Assembly: GCA_027886185.1 (NCBI GenBank)
Contig: WOAB01000606.1
Location: 5,022,001 to 5,086,000, forward strand
Reading direction: 5' to 3'
Length of the DNA: 64,000 nt
Source: Rheum nobile
Taxonomy: Eukaryota > Streptophyta > Magnoliopsida > Caryophyllales > Polygonaceae
Shown: positions 29,514 to 40,873 of the stretch, piece after piece
Layout of the letters: each line of letters begins with the position of its first letter
Position numbering within the stretch: the first letter of the stretch is position 1
Translations under genes and position numbers: made by a program
Notes under the pieces: model-generated
What the model was told of the DNA's origin: nothing
The model's input: the letters and a program-made list of their open reading frames with translations, nothing else
The model's database searches: none

Positions 29514-32500
29514 TATGAGGCCTGATAGCTATGACAGGAAAGGAGAGCTAGTTAGGGTGGCATATTGGTTCTCACACATGGAAAGATTATTCAGAAACGT
29601 TGAGTGCACTGAAGCTGAAAAGGTGCACATTGCTTCCCTTCAGCTGAAGGAAGTAGCCAGTGAATAGTGGGAAGGTACAGGTCTTGCTGATCACCCTGGT
29701 TTGAACTGGGGAATGTTCAAGGCCAAGATGACAGATCATTTCTTCTCCCGAGCTATGAGGGAAGAGAAGCACAAGGAATTCCTCTATCCGAAGACAGATG
29801 GATTAAAAGTGACCGATCTTGCGACCAAGTTCAATCATCTATTGCAGTATGTTGGGCCGGAGGTGTCCAACGAAGAGCAAAAGATATGGCATTTCCACGA
29901 GTGGATGAACCCAGATATTAAGCCACTAATGGTACGCCACGGATACTCTACTTTGGAGCAGTACGTGGACGCTGCCTACAAACTGGAAGTGACTCCGGAG
30001 GAGTCAACGAAGAAGCGCAATCGCCAGAGGTCAATGCAGAACCAGTCTCAGGCGAGTGGATTCAAGCGTCCCGCGCCACCGTCTAACTTTGCCAAGTCTG
30101 GCAAAGCAAAAATGGATATGACTCAAGGAGGGTCTACACAACAATCGGGTCAAGGCAAGAATCCGATCCAGTGCTACAATTGTGGTACACTCGGGCACAA
30201 GAGTAATGCGTGTCCGAAGGAGAAGAAGACGTGCTATGGCTGTGGAAAGGAGGGCCATGTATAGACGTTCTGTCCGCAGAGAAGGCAGAAAGGGGCTGAA
30301 TCACAACAAGGGTCTGTTAGTCAGAACAATCGACCCAGGTTTAGACCAGTGGAGGCTCCTAGTCCTTCAGCGCAGATGACTGCACAAAACAAGGGGAAAG
30401 CCCCAGCTGCTTCTGGAGGTCAAGGTCAACGCCTTTACGTGATGCGTGAGGCGGATGGACCCAATGCTCCAATTGCTCAAGGTACTATATACCTTCATTC
30501 TACTTCTGTATGTATGTTGTTTGATTCGGGTGCTACTCATTCCTTTATTTCGGAGAGTTGTGTCAGTAAGTTAGACTTAGTATGCAACGAGGTTTGTGAA
30601 CCTTTCGTTGTAAATCTTCCTAATGGTGAACATTTAGTGGGCACCAAGCGTCTGTCAGAATTTTCGATTACCATCCAGGGTAAGAAATTCAAAGCAGATT
30701 TGATTTGTATAGCCATGGCTCCATACGACTTTATTCTCGGTATGGATTGGCTGACGCGTCATGGGGCGGTAATCGATTTTAGCTCAAGGATTGTGACAGT
30801 GTCATCTAGGGGCCAGTATGTATGCAAGTTCAAGGGTCGGAATGACGCTGATAACGACAGGCTTATCAATGCGATGGCTGCGTTTAAGCTACTTCCACAA
30901 GGATGTGTCGGGTACCTGTGCTATCTGGACAAGCCCAAGAAAGATGAACCTTCAATTCCTGATATTCCGGTCATCCGTGAGTTTTCGGATGTCTTTCCGG
31001 AGGAGATTCTTGGTTTACCCCCGTATCGTGACGTAGAGTTTACCATTGATCTTGACCCTGGTACCGCGCCGATCTCTAAGGCACCATACCGGATGGCTCC
31101 TCCTGAGATGCAAGAGTTGAAGAAGCAACTCGAGGATCTTCTTGAGAAAGGTTATATAAGGCCGAGTGCATCACCTTGGGGCGCTCTGGTCTTGTTTGTC
31201 AAGAAGAAGGATGGATCGTTTCAACTTTGTATCGACTATCGAGAGTTGAATAAAGTCACGATCAAGAATAAGTATCCGTTGCCGAGGATTGATGATCTGT
31301 TGGATCAACTGCAGGGAGCAAAGGTCTTTTCCAAAATCGATCTGAGGTCTGGTTATCATCAGCTCAAGATTCGTGAGGAAGATATTCCGAGGACTGCGTT
31401 CCGAATGAGATATGGTCACTACGAGTTCGTAGTCATGCCATTTGGACTTACAAATGCTCCAGCAGTTTTCATGGATCTAATGCATCGATGTTTCCACCAA
31501 TACTTGGATAAGTTCGTAGTGGTCTTCATCGATGACATTTTGATCTATTCCCCGAGCGAGGAAGCTCACGAGGAACATCTTCAGATTACTTTGTCAGTCC
31601 TTAGACAAAATCAGCTGTATGCAAAGTTGTCTAAGTGTGACTTTTGGATCAAAGAAGTGGCTTTCTTAGGCCATGTGATTAATGAGATTGGGGTTATGGT
31701 TGATCCCCAGAAGATTGAAGTGGTAGCCAATTGGAAGCGGTCTCAGAATGTGAAGGAGGTGCGTAATTTTCTAGGACTCGCTGGATATTATAGACGGTTC
31801 ATGGAGGGATTTTCTAAGATCGCTCTACCCATGACCGGTCTGCTTCGCAAAGTCCATAAGAAGTTTGTCTGGGATGACAAGTGCGAGGCTAGTTTTCAAA
31901 AGCTGAAGCAATGTCTGACCTCCGCACCAATATTAGCGCTACCGGAAGGGATTGATGGTTATGTGGTCTATAGTGATGCTTCGAAGAGTGGTTTGGGATG
32001 TATGTTGATGCAAAGAGGCAAGGTTATTGTATACACATCTAGACAATTGAAAACCTATGAAGCAAACTATCCGACGCATGATCTGGAACTAGCAGCCGTT
32101 GTTTTTGCACTGAAGATTTGGAGGCACTATCTCTATGGTGTGAGGTGCCAAGTCTTCACTGATCACAAGAGTCTCAAGTACGTGTTCACTCAGAAGGAGC
32201 TAAATAAGAGACAACGTCGCTGGTTAGAGCTACTCAAAGACTACGACATCGAGTTATTGTATCATCCGGGCAAGGCTAATGTAGTAGCCGATGCATTGAG
32301 ACGGAAGACGCCGCACGAGACTGTAGTGGCTCTACTTACTGCTCAGACCAAGTTGAACCAAGGGTTGTGCAAGATTGAAGTCTTGTACGATCAGCGTCGA
32401 GGATACCTGAGTATGCTTGAAATTCAAGCTACGCTACTTGATCAGATCACGGAGAAGCAGGTTGATGATGTAGTTATGGTAAAGCTAAGCAGTGAAGTAA

Positions 32501-33873
32501 TGGACGGGAAAGCTCCCGATTTCGTGATTCAGGAGGATGGATCACTCTGGTTTCAGTACCGGATTTGTGTGCCTGACGTTGATGGTCTTCGCCAGTTAGT
32601 GATGAAGGAGGCCCATTCGTCAGCTTATTCTGTACATCCAGGCTCTAGCAAGATGTACAAGGACCTCAGGAAGAAGTTCTGATGGCCCAACATGAAGTGG
32701 GATGTAGCAGAGTTTATGAAGAAATGCTTGACTTGTCAAAAGGTCAAGATAGAACACCATAGACCTGGTGGTGAGTTGCTACCTCTCCCAGTGCCAGAAT
32801 GGAAATGGGAGGACATTGCTATGGATTTCGTCACAAGGCTACCAAAGACTCAAAGTCAAAAGGATGATATATGGGTAATCATTGACAGGCTCACGAAGAG
32901 TGCTCACTTCGTGGCTATCAAATCTACATGGGGAACCCAGAAGCTATCTGAAGTGTTTCTACATGAGATTGTCCGTTTTCATGGTACTCCAAAGACCATT
33001 GTATCAGATCGAGATGGCCGATTCATGTCAAGATTCTGGAAAGAATTACACAAGGCCATGGGAACCGAGTTGAGATTCAGTACTGCGTTTCATCCTCAGA
33101 CGGATGGACAGTCTAAGAGGACCATCCAGACCTTGGAAGATATGCTAAGAGCTTGTACACTCGATCGTCCGACTAGTTGGGAGAACAGCCTGAGTCTGAT
33201 TGAGTTCACGTACAACAACAATTGGCATGCTACCATAAAGATGGCTCCATTCGAGGCTTTGTACGGTCGAAGGTGCAGATCTCCGATTTGTTGGGATGAG
33301 AATACCGACAAGGTTCTGCTCGGACCAGAGCTAGTCGAAAGGACTGCCTCGGACATTGCTTTGATAAGACAAAGGATGTTGACATCTCAGAGTCGATAAA
33401 AGTCTTATGCAGATATGAAGCGCAGGAATGTCGAGTTTGAGGTTGGTGACAAAGTGTTTGTCAGAGTATCACCATCAAAGGGTGTGTTTAGATTTGGTAA
33501 GCGTGGGAAGCTTAACCCTCGCTACGTGGGACCATTTGAGATCCTTGATAGAGTGGGGTCTCTAGCGTATCGTTTGGCATTGCCGCCATCGGCGCATCCA
33601 GTGTATAACGTTTTCCACGTATCCTTGGTAAGGAAGTACGTGCCAGATGAGTCTCATGTTCTGAGTTATGAAGACATTGAGATTCAGACAAATGGTACCT
33701 ATGAGGAAATACCGGTGCGTATTCTCGAACGCCGTGAGAAGCAGTTACGGAACAAGGTGGTACCATTGGTACGGATTTTGTGGTCCAAATCAGGAAATGA
33801 AGAGGTTACTTGGGAAACTTGGGAGACTGAGGAGGATATGCTTAGACGCTTTCCCGAGCTGTTTTCGGCCTAG
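29514..33873 (+). pseudogene. gag-pol: Tek2 gag-pol polyprotein with chromodomain
   Basis: A single frame of about 1,450 codons has stops at 29665, 30262, 32680 and 33397, each explained by a TGG-to-TAG/TGA or CAG/CAA-to-TAG/TAA change. Order: capsid (MRPDSYDRKGEL, AMREEKHKEFLYP); two CCHC knuckles (CYNCGTLGHKSNAC at about 30170; the second has a stop inside); protease (LFDSGATHSFIS near 30520); RT (KIDLRSGYHQL, FGLTNAPAVFM, FIDD at 31525-31536); RNase H (YSDASKSGLG, FTDHKSLKYV, NVVADAL); integrase HHCC and DDE core; chromodomain (PVRILERREKQ, VVPLVRILW, EEVTWE). The integrase catalytic Glu position (DGQS-E-R in the copy at 49575) is Lys at 33115-33117. The chromodomain has an extra TWE triplet. 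Confidence 0.92.
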
Positions 33874-33963
33874 TTTCGCGGTCAAAACCTTTTTCAGGGG
33901 GTAGTGTTATAACGCCTCGTTTTTTTTAGGTTATTCGGCCAAGTTTCGGGGTCGAAACTTCTT

Positions 33964-33978
33964 TTAAGGGGGAGGTGA
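33964..33978 (+). other. Tek2 polypurine tract (second of two)
   Basis: ttaagggggaggtga abuts the 3' LTR. About 75 bp upstream is a second, similar tract (tttttcagggggtagtg at about 33888-33905) followed by ttataacgcctcg, which looks like an LTR start. Confidence 0.75.
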
Positions 33979-36235
33979 TGTAATACCCCTCATTTTAGTA
34001 AAGAGTATTTTGGTAATTTTCCAAACTCTCGTACTATAGTCGGATTATTTTCAGAGAAGTTCAGACATTCTGTAAAATGCTTGATCTCTGTAATAATTCC
34101 CTGAGTGGAATAAAATACATTCGACGTATTTTTAGGGCTTAGAATATTTGTTCGGATACAAATATATTTAATCCGGGGTTAAAACCCATACCCATTATTC
34201 TTCCCGGGCAAAAGTGGGCAAAAGGCACAAGATTGGCCTTGACCGCACCCGCGGTCATACCCACCGCACCCCGCGGTCAGAAAGTGGCCTTCACCGCACC
34301 CGCGCCGTCATGATTACCTTTTCTGCCCCACCGAACTTCGCCTGAGCTGCTTGTCGATCTTGTCGGAGCTGAAGCGGTGGCGGTGGGGGAGCCAGCTGTA
34401 GCTCCTTGCTTGGCCTATATAAGGAGGGGACTTTGAGGAGGAAGGCATCCCAAGCTCTCTCTCTCAAATCTCTCTCTCATTCCATTGTCGCCGGAGTTGC
34501 AAGCTTTCGCCGGAGTTCTTCAAGATCATCGCCGGAGCTACCATAGGAGGAGGAGGTGCCCTCAAGGTGCTGTTTGGTGGCCCAAGGAGTTTGGAAGTCG
34601 AAGCCAATCCAAATCGAGCCCCAACGCGTCGTCCCTGGTAAGATATCGTCTTCGTCCCCGACGACTGCACTCGTGACCGCACCCGCGGCAGGGCCACCGC
34701 ACCCGCGGTGTGCCTGGGCGATTGTGGGTATGGCCTTGGGTTTTGTGATTTCGATCGGGACTTCGTTCCTTCAATTTCGTTCATTTTTCTTTTGATTCGT
34801 ACTATTTATTGTCGAATCTAACTTAGGGTTTCGTTATGGGTCGTTCCGTAGGAAATTATAATCCAAGTTCTTCCTCGTTTCGGACCCGGAAACCCGTCGT
34901 CTCGAGCTTCGTCTAAATCTAAGGCAAGTGGCGGTTCGCTCTTGCTTATCATTCCATATTTCTATTAATTATCAATTGTTTAATTGTTAATTAAATTGGG
35001 ATGAATTACTGGTTTCGTTGAGAACAGTTTTCTTAAAATGATACGATTAAAAATGAATATTATAATAGGTTGTATATATTGCTAGAAACAACGCTATTAT
35101 ATCTGTTATTACCGTGATGGTATTGTTGTGGATTTCTATGCAAACTTGAAATATAGTTAGCAGTAGATTTTATGTGCACTTGAGATATAGTTAGCATGAG
35201 TATTCGTAGGAACGCTGCTTACCTTGAGAGGTAGCCGTTTCTTTATAACCCGGTGGATAGGATGTCCAAGCCCTAACACCGTTTCTCTAGTCATGACTAT
35301 CCCCTATCCGAATATAGGGGAGGTGCGCTTAGCCAGCGTCAAACCTTTAGGGATTTATTCCCGACTATATATCTCTATATCATGAGGGATGAGATGATTA
35401 TGATAAAAGCTTATAACATGAATATACGTTTTGGAATTAAATAAGATAAGTGCCGTTATGCACATAATTAATGAACCTTAGGGTGAGAAGTACAACTTGG
35501 AAACTCGTCCGGGACTTCGATTAGAGTAAGTCCACCTTCCAAATCTGAATTCGCATTGTGCGGTGAGGTTGGTCGTGGACCCAAATAGTCAAGTCAGTTT
35601 TAAAACGCTTGTGTGAATTATAATGTTCCCAAACATTGTCATACTTTCCGATAAGACTCAATTCGTTGAAGTCTTCTCTTCATATGTGTCCTTAAGACTC
35701 AATCTTTCAGAGTCTTCTCTTGATCATACCTTTTCGTATTTTTCAGTAGGAGTATGGTGGTTGACTATCGTCATCGACTTTTATTCGAGAAGCGATGAGT
35801 CTAACGTAATACGACTACTTAGAACCTTTCTGTTTTACCCTTGCATAGTCTTTCATTAGACTAACCAACCGGTTATATTCCCTTGCATGGTTGGCTGGTG
35901 TCATCCGTCTCATACGGCACATCAGATAAACTGCAGTTCCATGAAGGCTAGAAACGACGAGGAAGGCAGATGGAATTTTAAAGAGTTTTATCAGGTTGAG
36001 ATCCTAAGCGTGTGATCGCTAGATCAAGAATTTTGTGTCATTTATTTTAAAAAGACTTCCGCTGTAATATATTTTGGTTGTATTTGGATTATGGATGTAA
36101 TTCCGAAACTTTGATTTAATCCAATACTATGACATTTCGTATTATAAATGTTGTTTTATGATTTGTATAAACTGGTTAAGCCTTGGGTGGCTTCGGATGT
36201 GGACCTTTCAAGGATATATATTTGAGGGTGTTACA
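33979..36235 (+). repeat. Tek2 3' LTR (2,257 bp)
   Basis: It begins TGTAATACCCC and ends GGGTGTTACA, followed by CATTC. It lacks the nine 22-bp units and has a 23-bp deletion near its end (around 36202) compared with the 5' LTR. TATA box at about 34416. Confidence 0.93.
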
Positions 36236-36240
36236 CATTC

Positions 36241-36508
36241 TCCCAGAGCTAGAGAAATTTAGAGTGTTATGAAACAAGCTGGCATAAATGCCAGTTATGC
36301 CAAGGCAAATCAGGCTCAATTGAGTGCATAGGTCATAGTTAGAGGCAACCCTCAGGCAAGTTACTCCGAACTCAACTCTTGGCTGTACATGCTGAAACAA
36401 CTGAACCCTGGAACGCATACAACGATTCAAACTGATTCTCAACATCGTTTTAAGTACTACTTTTGGGCGGTTGGTGCTTGGATAAAGGGACTATCGCATC
36501 TTAGGAAG
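36241..36508 (+). pseudogene. mudrA-like: MULE1 transposase exon, right of Tek2
   Basis: This continues the exon begun at 16068 in phase. The reading frame has two TAG/TAA-type stops (near 36263 and 36328). Residues such as VMKQAGINASYAKANQAQ and YYFWAVGAWIKG match the region between the zinc finger and the catalytic domain of MULE transposases. It ends in phase at a donor (AGGAAG|gtatgt at 36509), followed by a 208-bp intron ending tgacag at 36716. Confidence 0.7.
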
Positions 36509-36716
36509 GTATGTTTTAACACATATATGCACTGAAACATTGTATGACAAGATAGAACTCTATGACATGATAGATTTGTATGACATGATAGCATTGTATG
36601 ACAAGATAGCATTTTTCGATAGGAGATATTTATGTTTGGATTACATACTATGTAAATAGTTTATACATCAATGACAGGATGACTGACTGCCAGTATGTAT
36701 ATGTGTACTATGACAG

Positions 36717-37480
36717 GTGATATCTGTGGATGAAACATTTTTAACAGGAAGATACTGTGGCCATCTCCTACTAGCTACTGCCCATGATGGAAACAGAGGC
36801 ATTTACCCTCTAGCTTTTACTATTGTTGATAGTGAGAATAATGCTTCCTGGTCTTTTTTCTTCAAGGAGTTGAAAGCTGCTGGCTTAGATGATGCAAAAG
36901 AAGTAGTGTTTGTTTCAGATCGGCATAAGAGCATTCATAACGGATTGAGAAAACACTACACCTTGGCAGGCCATGGTTTCTGTATCTTTCACATTTACCA
37001 AAACTTCAAGGCCAATTTTTGGGAGAAAAGATCTACTGGGACAATGGAACAAGGTAGCCAAGGCTTACATAGTGTCTGAGTATGAGGAGTTAAAAAAGCT
37101 GGAAAAGGATTTGAAAGTGGTTGCGAAATATGTTCTAAGTGCTGATCTATCTACTTGGTCAAGGGCACACTTCCATGCGAACAGGTACAACATAATGACC
37201 ACAAACAATGCTGAATCCTTAAATGGGTTGTTCAAGGAGCAGCGTGGCTGGCCTAGCATTGCACTATTTGATGGTATTTTAGAAACATATGCAGCATGGT
37301 GTGATACTATTCTCAATATCACGAATAAACTGTATCCTACAATTTATGTTCACTCTTCCATAAAATGCTTCACCTCTGTAATAATTGTACATAACCTGCA
37401 AATAACGAGAACAATTAAACATAAGGACACCCAGCGATCGTTGACAGGATCATCATCTATACAAATAAACAAACCCTAAT
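36717..37480 (+). pseudogene. mudrA-like: MULE1 transposase catalytic exon
   Basis: The exon starts at 36717 in phase (VISVDETFLTGRYCG), which contains the first catalytic Asp of the MULE DDE domain. Then come LLLATAHDGNRGIYPLAFT, VFVSDRHKSIHNGL (second Asp) and HGFCIFHIYQNFKANF. A frameshift at about 37040-37060 moves the homology to another frame, which continues with EYEELKKLEKDLKVV, WSRAHFHANRYNIMT and NNAESLNGLFKEQRGWP. Homology ends near 37300; the SWIM zinc finger usual at the C-terminus is not visible, so the gene is truncated or continues in an unrecognised exon. Confidence 0.82.
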
Positions 37481-37540
37481 TTGGATACTGAAGGAAACAA
37501 TTTCACAAGATTGCCAGGATCTGGAAATTAGAAAACTTAC

Positions 37541-38074
37541 ATTTTTTTTGAAAGTCATTGGTTCCTCCTTGCCTTTACCCTTCTTCAATTTCACAGACTC
37601 GTTCTTCTTCACCCCATTCACCAGACTGGCCTTCACAACCTTGGTTGGTTCCTCTTTCTTCCCTTTATCCTTCTTTAATTTCACAAATTCTTTCTTCTTC
37701 GCTTCCTTCGGAGTACTGTCCTTCACAGCCTTCGTTGGTTCCTCCTTCGCCGGACTTGAATTGGGTAAATCCTTTGCTGGTTTAGGTTTTACACATTTTT
37801 TCTTTACAACCTTCCCCGCCTTCGCCGGACTGGCTTTACCTTTTTTCTCCTTCACTGCCGCCTTCGTCGAACTGGTTTTACCTAATTTCTCCTTCAATGG
37901 AGCCTTCTCTGGACTGGGTTTCACAACTTTGTTCTTCCATGCATTCGCCGGAATCGCATTCTCGCCCTTTTTCTTCTTCACTTCCTTCGCCGGAGTCTCT
38001 TCCCTAGCCTTTTTCTTATTCTGATTTTGCCCCTCATCGTCTTTCCTCTTCCTTTTATCGCCTCTTAGCTTCAT
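37541..38074 (-). CDS. MULE1 convergent lysine-rich gene, first exon
   Basis: ATG at 38074 (MKLRGDKRKRKDDEGQ) opens 178 codons to a good splice donor (gtaagt, plus-strand acttac at 37535-37540). The product is about one third Lys, with Pro, Ala, Ser and Glu, in degenerate repeats such as SPAKAGKVVKKK, SPEKAPLKEKLGK and KEEPTKVVKAS. This is histone-H1-tail-like low complexity with clear nuclear-localisation character and no catalytic domain. It lies just inside the right MULE end and points towards the transposase, the same convergent arrangement as mudrA/mudrB in maize MuDR. I do not recognise it as mudrB. Absence of stops in a decayed element suggests it is real. Confidence 0.55.
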
Positions 38075-38584
38075 TTCTAGGGTTTTCAGACAAAATCAAA
38101 TAAGGGAAAACAACAAGCAATGATGAAGAAACCTTCAGTTGCAACAATGGCGGAAACTGTATTAAATAAGCTTGAGCAGTTTGTGGATTTTGAAGAACAT
38201 GCACTGCTTTGATTGCGTTTTCTGTAGGAAAGAAAATGAAGATGTAGATTAATGGAGGGAAGTTAATGGGTTCTTTGTTTCAGATTTTAATTTTTTTTTC
38301 AAAAGTAACTGACACAAGTTATAACATTTTACCCCTTTTCAATAATTCAAAATTATAATCCTAAATTATAATTTTATTATTTTGTTTATAATATAAAATT
38401 CTCAGTCAATTATAAGAAAATATTTAATGAAATTACATTTTATCTTTTTCAGAAATTCAACTGAGGGGTAAAATGGGGACAAAAAATCAAAATGGGTAGT
38501 TTTTGCTAATACCTCCCCAGAATGGGTAGTTTTGTAATATGCAATTCAAAAACGCCCTTTTTTTTGTAAATTCTCAAATAAAAA

Positions 38585-38991
38585 TTTTAAAATTTATTTT
38601 ATTTCTTTTTGAGGAATAATTTAAACTTTCATGAACTTAGGTTCAATGGTTGGGTTATGATAATTTTTGGTACAAATTATCATATGAGTAATAATAATTT
38701 GGTGTTAAATTAAATAAGTAAGTATAACAAAGAATGTAATTTTAGAATTTTAAATAATAATAAAGGTCATAAGAAATATTATGTTATCCATAACGGGATA
38801 AAATAATAATTGTCCTAAGTATGTTATTTCTATTAGATAAGAATGGTCTAAATTATGATTAACCTTATGTTAATTATAATTTAGATAAAACTTATAAATT
38901 TTGACATAGAATATTTAAATCAAGTTTAATAATTTTTTTAAAGATTGAAGTATGGTCAAATTAATAAGAATAATAACATAAGCTTATTTTA
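38585..38991 (+). repeat. Tek1 3' LTR, second piece
   Basis: AT-rich noncoding sequence resumes after the MULE1 duplication with a stretch (aatttattttatttcttttt) like the corresponding part of the LTR at 50431. It stops where the Pack-MULE inverted repeat begins. I see no gene. Confidence 0.55.
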
Positions 38992-39298
38992 GAGAAATTT
39001 GCGGCGAACCACCCGTTATATATGCGTTTTTGCAGCAAACCACCCGTTATAATTGAAATTATTTTAAACCACCCTTAACTTACATTCCGTTAGCAAATCG
39101 CCACCCATGGGCTTCCGCCGTCCAAATTTCCGTCAAAATGGATGAAATTTCCCTTTTACCCCTCTTATTTCCCCATAATTACCGGTTTAGTCCAACTTTT
39201 ATTAACATTATCCAAACTCGATCGAACCATACTTTAATTAAACCAACCCGGGTAGCTAAAATTAAACCAAACCCAACCCAAACCAGTCTAAAACCCAA
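38992..39298 (+). repeat. Pack-MULE left terminal inverted repeat
   Basis: About 300 bp, starting gagaaatttgcggcgaacc, inverted at 40188-40490 with few differences in the inner 250 bp. The outer 40 bp contain two copies of aaccacccgttata. Confidence 0.8.
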
Positions 39299-39404
39299 TC
39301 TTGTATTAAGAATGAGGCAGGTCTCCACCCCATGTTTCGTCTGTTCATCGTCAACATTGCCTAGGTTAATCAATCCAATTCTTTCTTTTGTTTGACCCCA
39401 AGAA

Positions 39405-40143
39405 TAGCCAATTCCCACAAGCTCAAGAGCACCTGGAACCAACGGAAGCCTATCGATTGCCTGTAACAACAATCAATGCCCAAGAATCAAACCATGTTAT
39501 TTGATCATAATCACCTTATTTCATATATCACAAAATTTTCAAGTTACTATACTATGATGAAAATTAGCTTACAGAGATCATCTCTGCAGAACCACATAGT
39601 GCAACTACAGCGGCCAAACCCAAAGAGGACACTGCATACTTGTCTTCAACCTTGTCCTACTACACAACCCACCATACCAGATTCTCAGAAGTGCAAAGAC
39701 TAATCCCAGTAAGGCAAGAATTGAATACAAAATTACAATAAAAAGAAGCTAAGATTGCTAATTTCTCTTACAACTCCTTGGATTGTCTTGAGCATGTCTA
39801 GCAATTCTGTTGCCTCAGAGACCTCCGCTGGAGGCGCCTCTTCTATGGTAATCATCGATGCATCTCATGTTGTCGCCATGGAAGCAACATTCCTAGAAAT
39901 CTTCCGGCTTGAAACTTCCCATAAAAGGAATCAAAATTACTTAATTCTATAAAGAAAACAAAAGGTGTTGTAGATGAGGCCTCATACAGTAAGCGGTAGC
40001 CTTGGCGACGCGGCTCGAAGGGTGCGTCAGCGGAGGAAGTGTGGGGAGGGAGACGCATTGCGGCAAAATGGCGCAGGATGACATAGAGTTGCTCTGGTCT
40101 CGACGAAGGTGGAAGATGACGACAGAGATGTGGCTGCGGCCAT
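39405..40143 (-). pseudogene. Captured CURT1/CAAD-like gene fragment (four exons)
   Basis: Minus-strand exons: E1 40143-39988 (MAAATSLSSSSTFVETRA, a Ser/Ala/Arg-rich chloroplast transit-peptide type, donor gtatga); E2 about 39925-39772 (ATELLDMLKTIQG, donor gtaaga); E3 39656-39573 (DKYAVSSLGLAAVVALCG, donor gtaagc); E4 39460 to about 39405 (AIDRLPLVPGALELVGIGYS, acceptor gttacag). The order, helix sequences and phase-0 introns match the C-terminal CAAD domain of the CURT1 thylakoid-curvature family, closest in my memory to CURT1D. TGA codons lie in E1 (codon 39) and E2. The end of the domain is missing, so no functional protein is expected. Introns show capture from DNA, not from mRNA. Confidence 0.7.
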
Positions 40144-40187
40144 GGCTTTTTTCTCCATTCAAGCCCTAAATTTTGGGGAATTTCAAT

Positions 40188-40490
40188 CAGGGTTGAGTTT
40201 TAGACTAGTTTGGGTTGGGTTTGGTTTAATTTTAGCTACCCGGGTTGGTTTAATTAAAGTATGGTTCGATCGAGTTTGGATAATGTTAAGAAAAGTTGGA
40301 CTAAACTGGTAATTATGGGTAAAAAAGAGGGGTAAAAGGGTCATTTCATCCATTTTGACGGAAATTTGGACGGCAGAAGCCCATGGGTGGCGATTTGCTA
40401 ACGGAATGTAAGTTAAGGGTGGTTTAAAACAATTTCAATTATAACGGGTGGTTCGCCGCAAAAACGCGTATAAAACAATTTCAATTTTTC
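40188..40490 (-). repeat. Pack-MULE right terminal inverted repeat
   Basis: Inverse of 38992-39298. The outermost part differs: after aaaacgcgtataaaac it continues caatttcaatttttc in place of the gcggcgaacc unit of the left end. Confidence 0.75.
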
Positions 40491-40873
40491 TAAACTTTAA
40501 TTTTGGGTTTAAATAATATTATGAACTTAGAATATTAAAATAAATAAGTTTGGGTAAGTTTTGTAATTTTTCAAAGTTAAAATAAGGGTATTTTTGCCAC
40601 AACTTAAGAAAGTTGGGCAAAAATATGCAAATAGGCCAAATATAAGGGGGTCGTGTGTAATTAACCACAAATAGGTTGTGTTCTTCCCAGCCATCTCCTC
40701 CATTAAAACGTGGAGCTTCAAAGTATTTCCATGGCGGAAATTTGACTCCATTGGATCCCGATTCGAGCCATTACTCCTTGGGCATTCAAGACAACCTTAT
40801 CCTACACGTAATCCCTCATTCAATTGGGTTGAATCTCGACTAAAATTATAGAGTTTTATCCCCAAAGCCACCG
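40491..40873 (+). repeat. Tek1 3' LTR, third piece
   Basis: ttttgccacaa..aagaaagttgggcaaaaa (about 40591-40624) matches the LTRs at 50750-50790 and 58060-58090, placing this stretch in the Tek1 LTR. It ends at the CRM-B LTR (40874). About 1 kb of LTR expected before the final piece at 49022 is missing. Confidence 0.6.

Larger units (their letters stand above)
16089..36235 (+). mobile_element. Tek2: Tekay/Del-like chromovirus with nested AthB
   Basis: Tek2 is a complete element with two LTRs (16089-18566 and 33979-36235), perfect PBS, leader ORF, gag-pol with a chromodomain, PPT and CATTC duplication. AthB (19719-29508) is inserted near the start of gag. Without AthB it is about 10.4 kb, normal for Tekay elements. 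It is the only copy here with all pol domains, but it has four nonsense codons and a changed integrase catalytic residue. Confidence 0.93.
13688..38575 (+). mobile_element. MULE1: Mutator-like element with transposase gene, split by Tek2
   Basis: Short degenerate inverted ends (ggcgaattcacaa at 13688; ttgtaaattctc ending at 38575) flanked by a 9-bp duplication enclose a MuDR-type transposase gene on the plus strand and a lysine-rich gene on the minus strand. Both sub-terminal regions repeat ACCCATT/AATGGGT motifs. Removing Tek2 with one copy of its duplication leaves about 4.7 kb, a normal size for an autonomous MULE. MULE1 sits 62 bp inside the Tek1 3' LTR. Confidence 0.75.
38992..40490. mobile_element. 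Pack-MULE-like element with long inverted ends and captured exons
   Basis: Left (38992-39298) and right (about 40188-40490) ends are inverted repeats of about 290-300 bp, for example gccacccatgggcttc near 39100 against gaagcccatgggtggc near 40377. Between them lies minus-strand sequence reading as exons of a chloroplast-protein gene. Long inverted ends starting gagaaatttgcggcg plus captured exons are the Pack-MULE pattern. The right outer end is degraded, and I could not find a clean 9-bp duplication, so the superfamily is inferred. Confidence 0.7.

Noticed and set aside
37548..38024. Plus-strand Phe/Ser/Thr-rich frame
   Set aside because: It is the complement of the lysine-rich exon, whose minus-strand reading has a better start, splice donor and plausible composition.
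38983..38991. A 9-bp target duplication for the Pack-MULE (cttatttta against taaacttta)
   Set aside because: Only five of nine positions agree, and the right end of the element is degraded, so no duplication is claimed.
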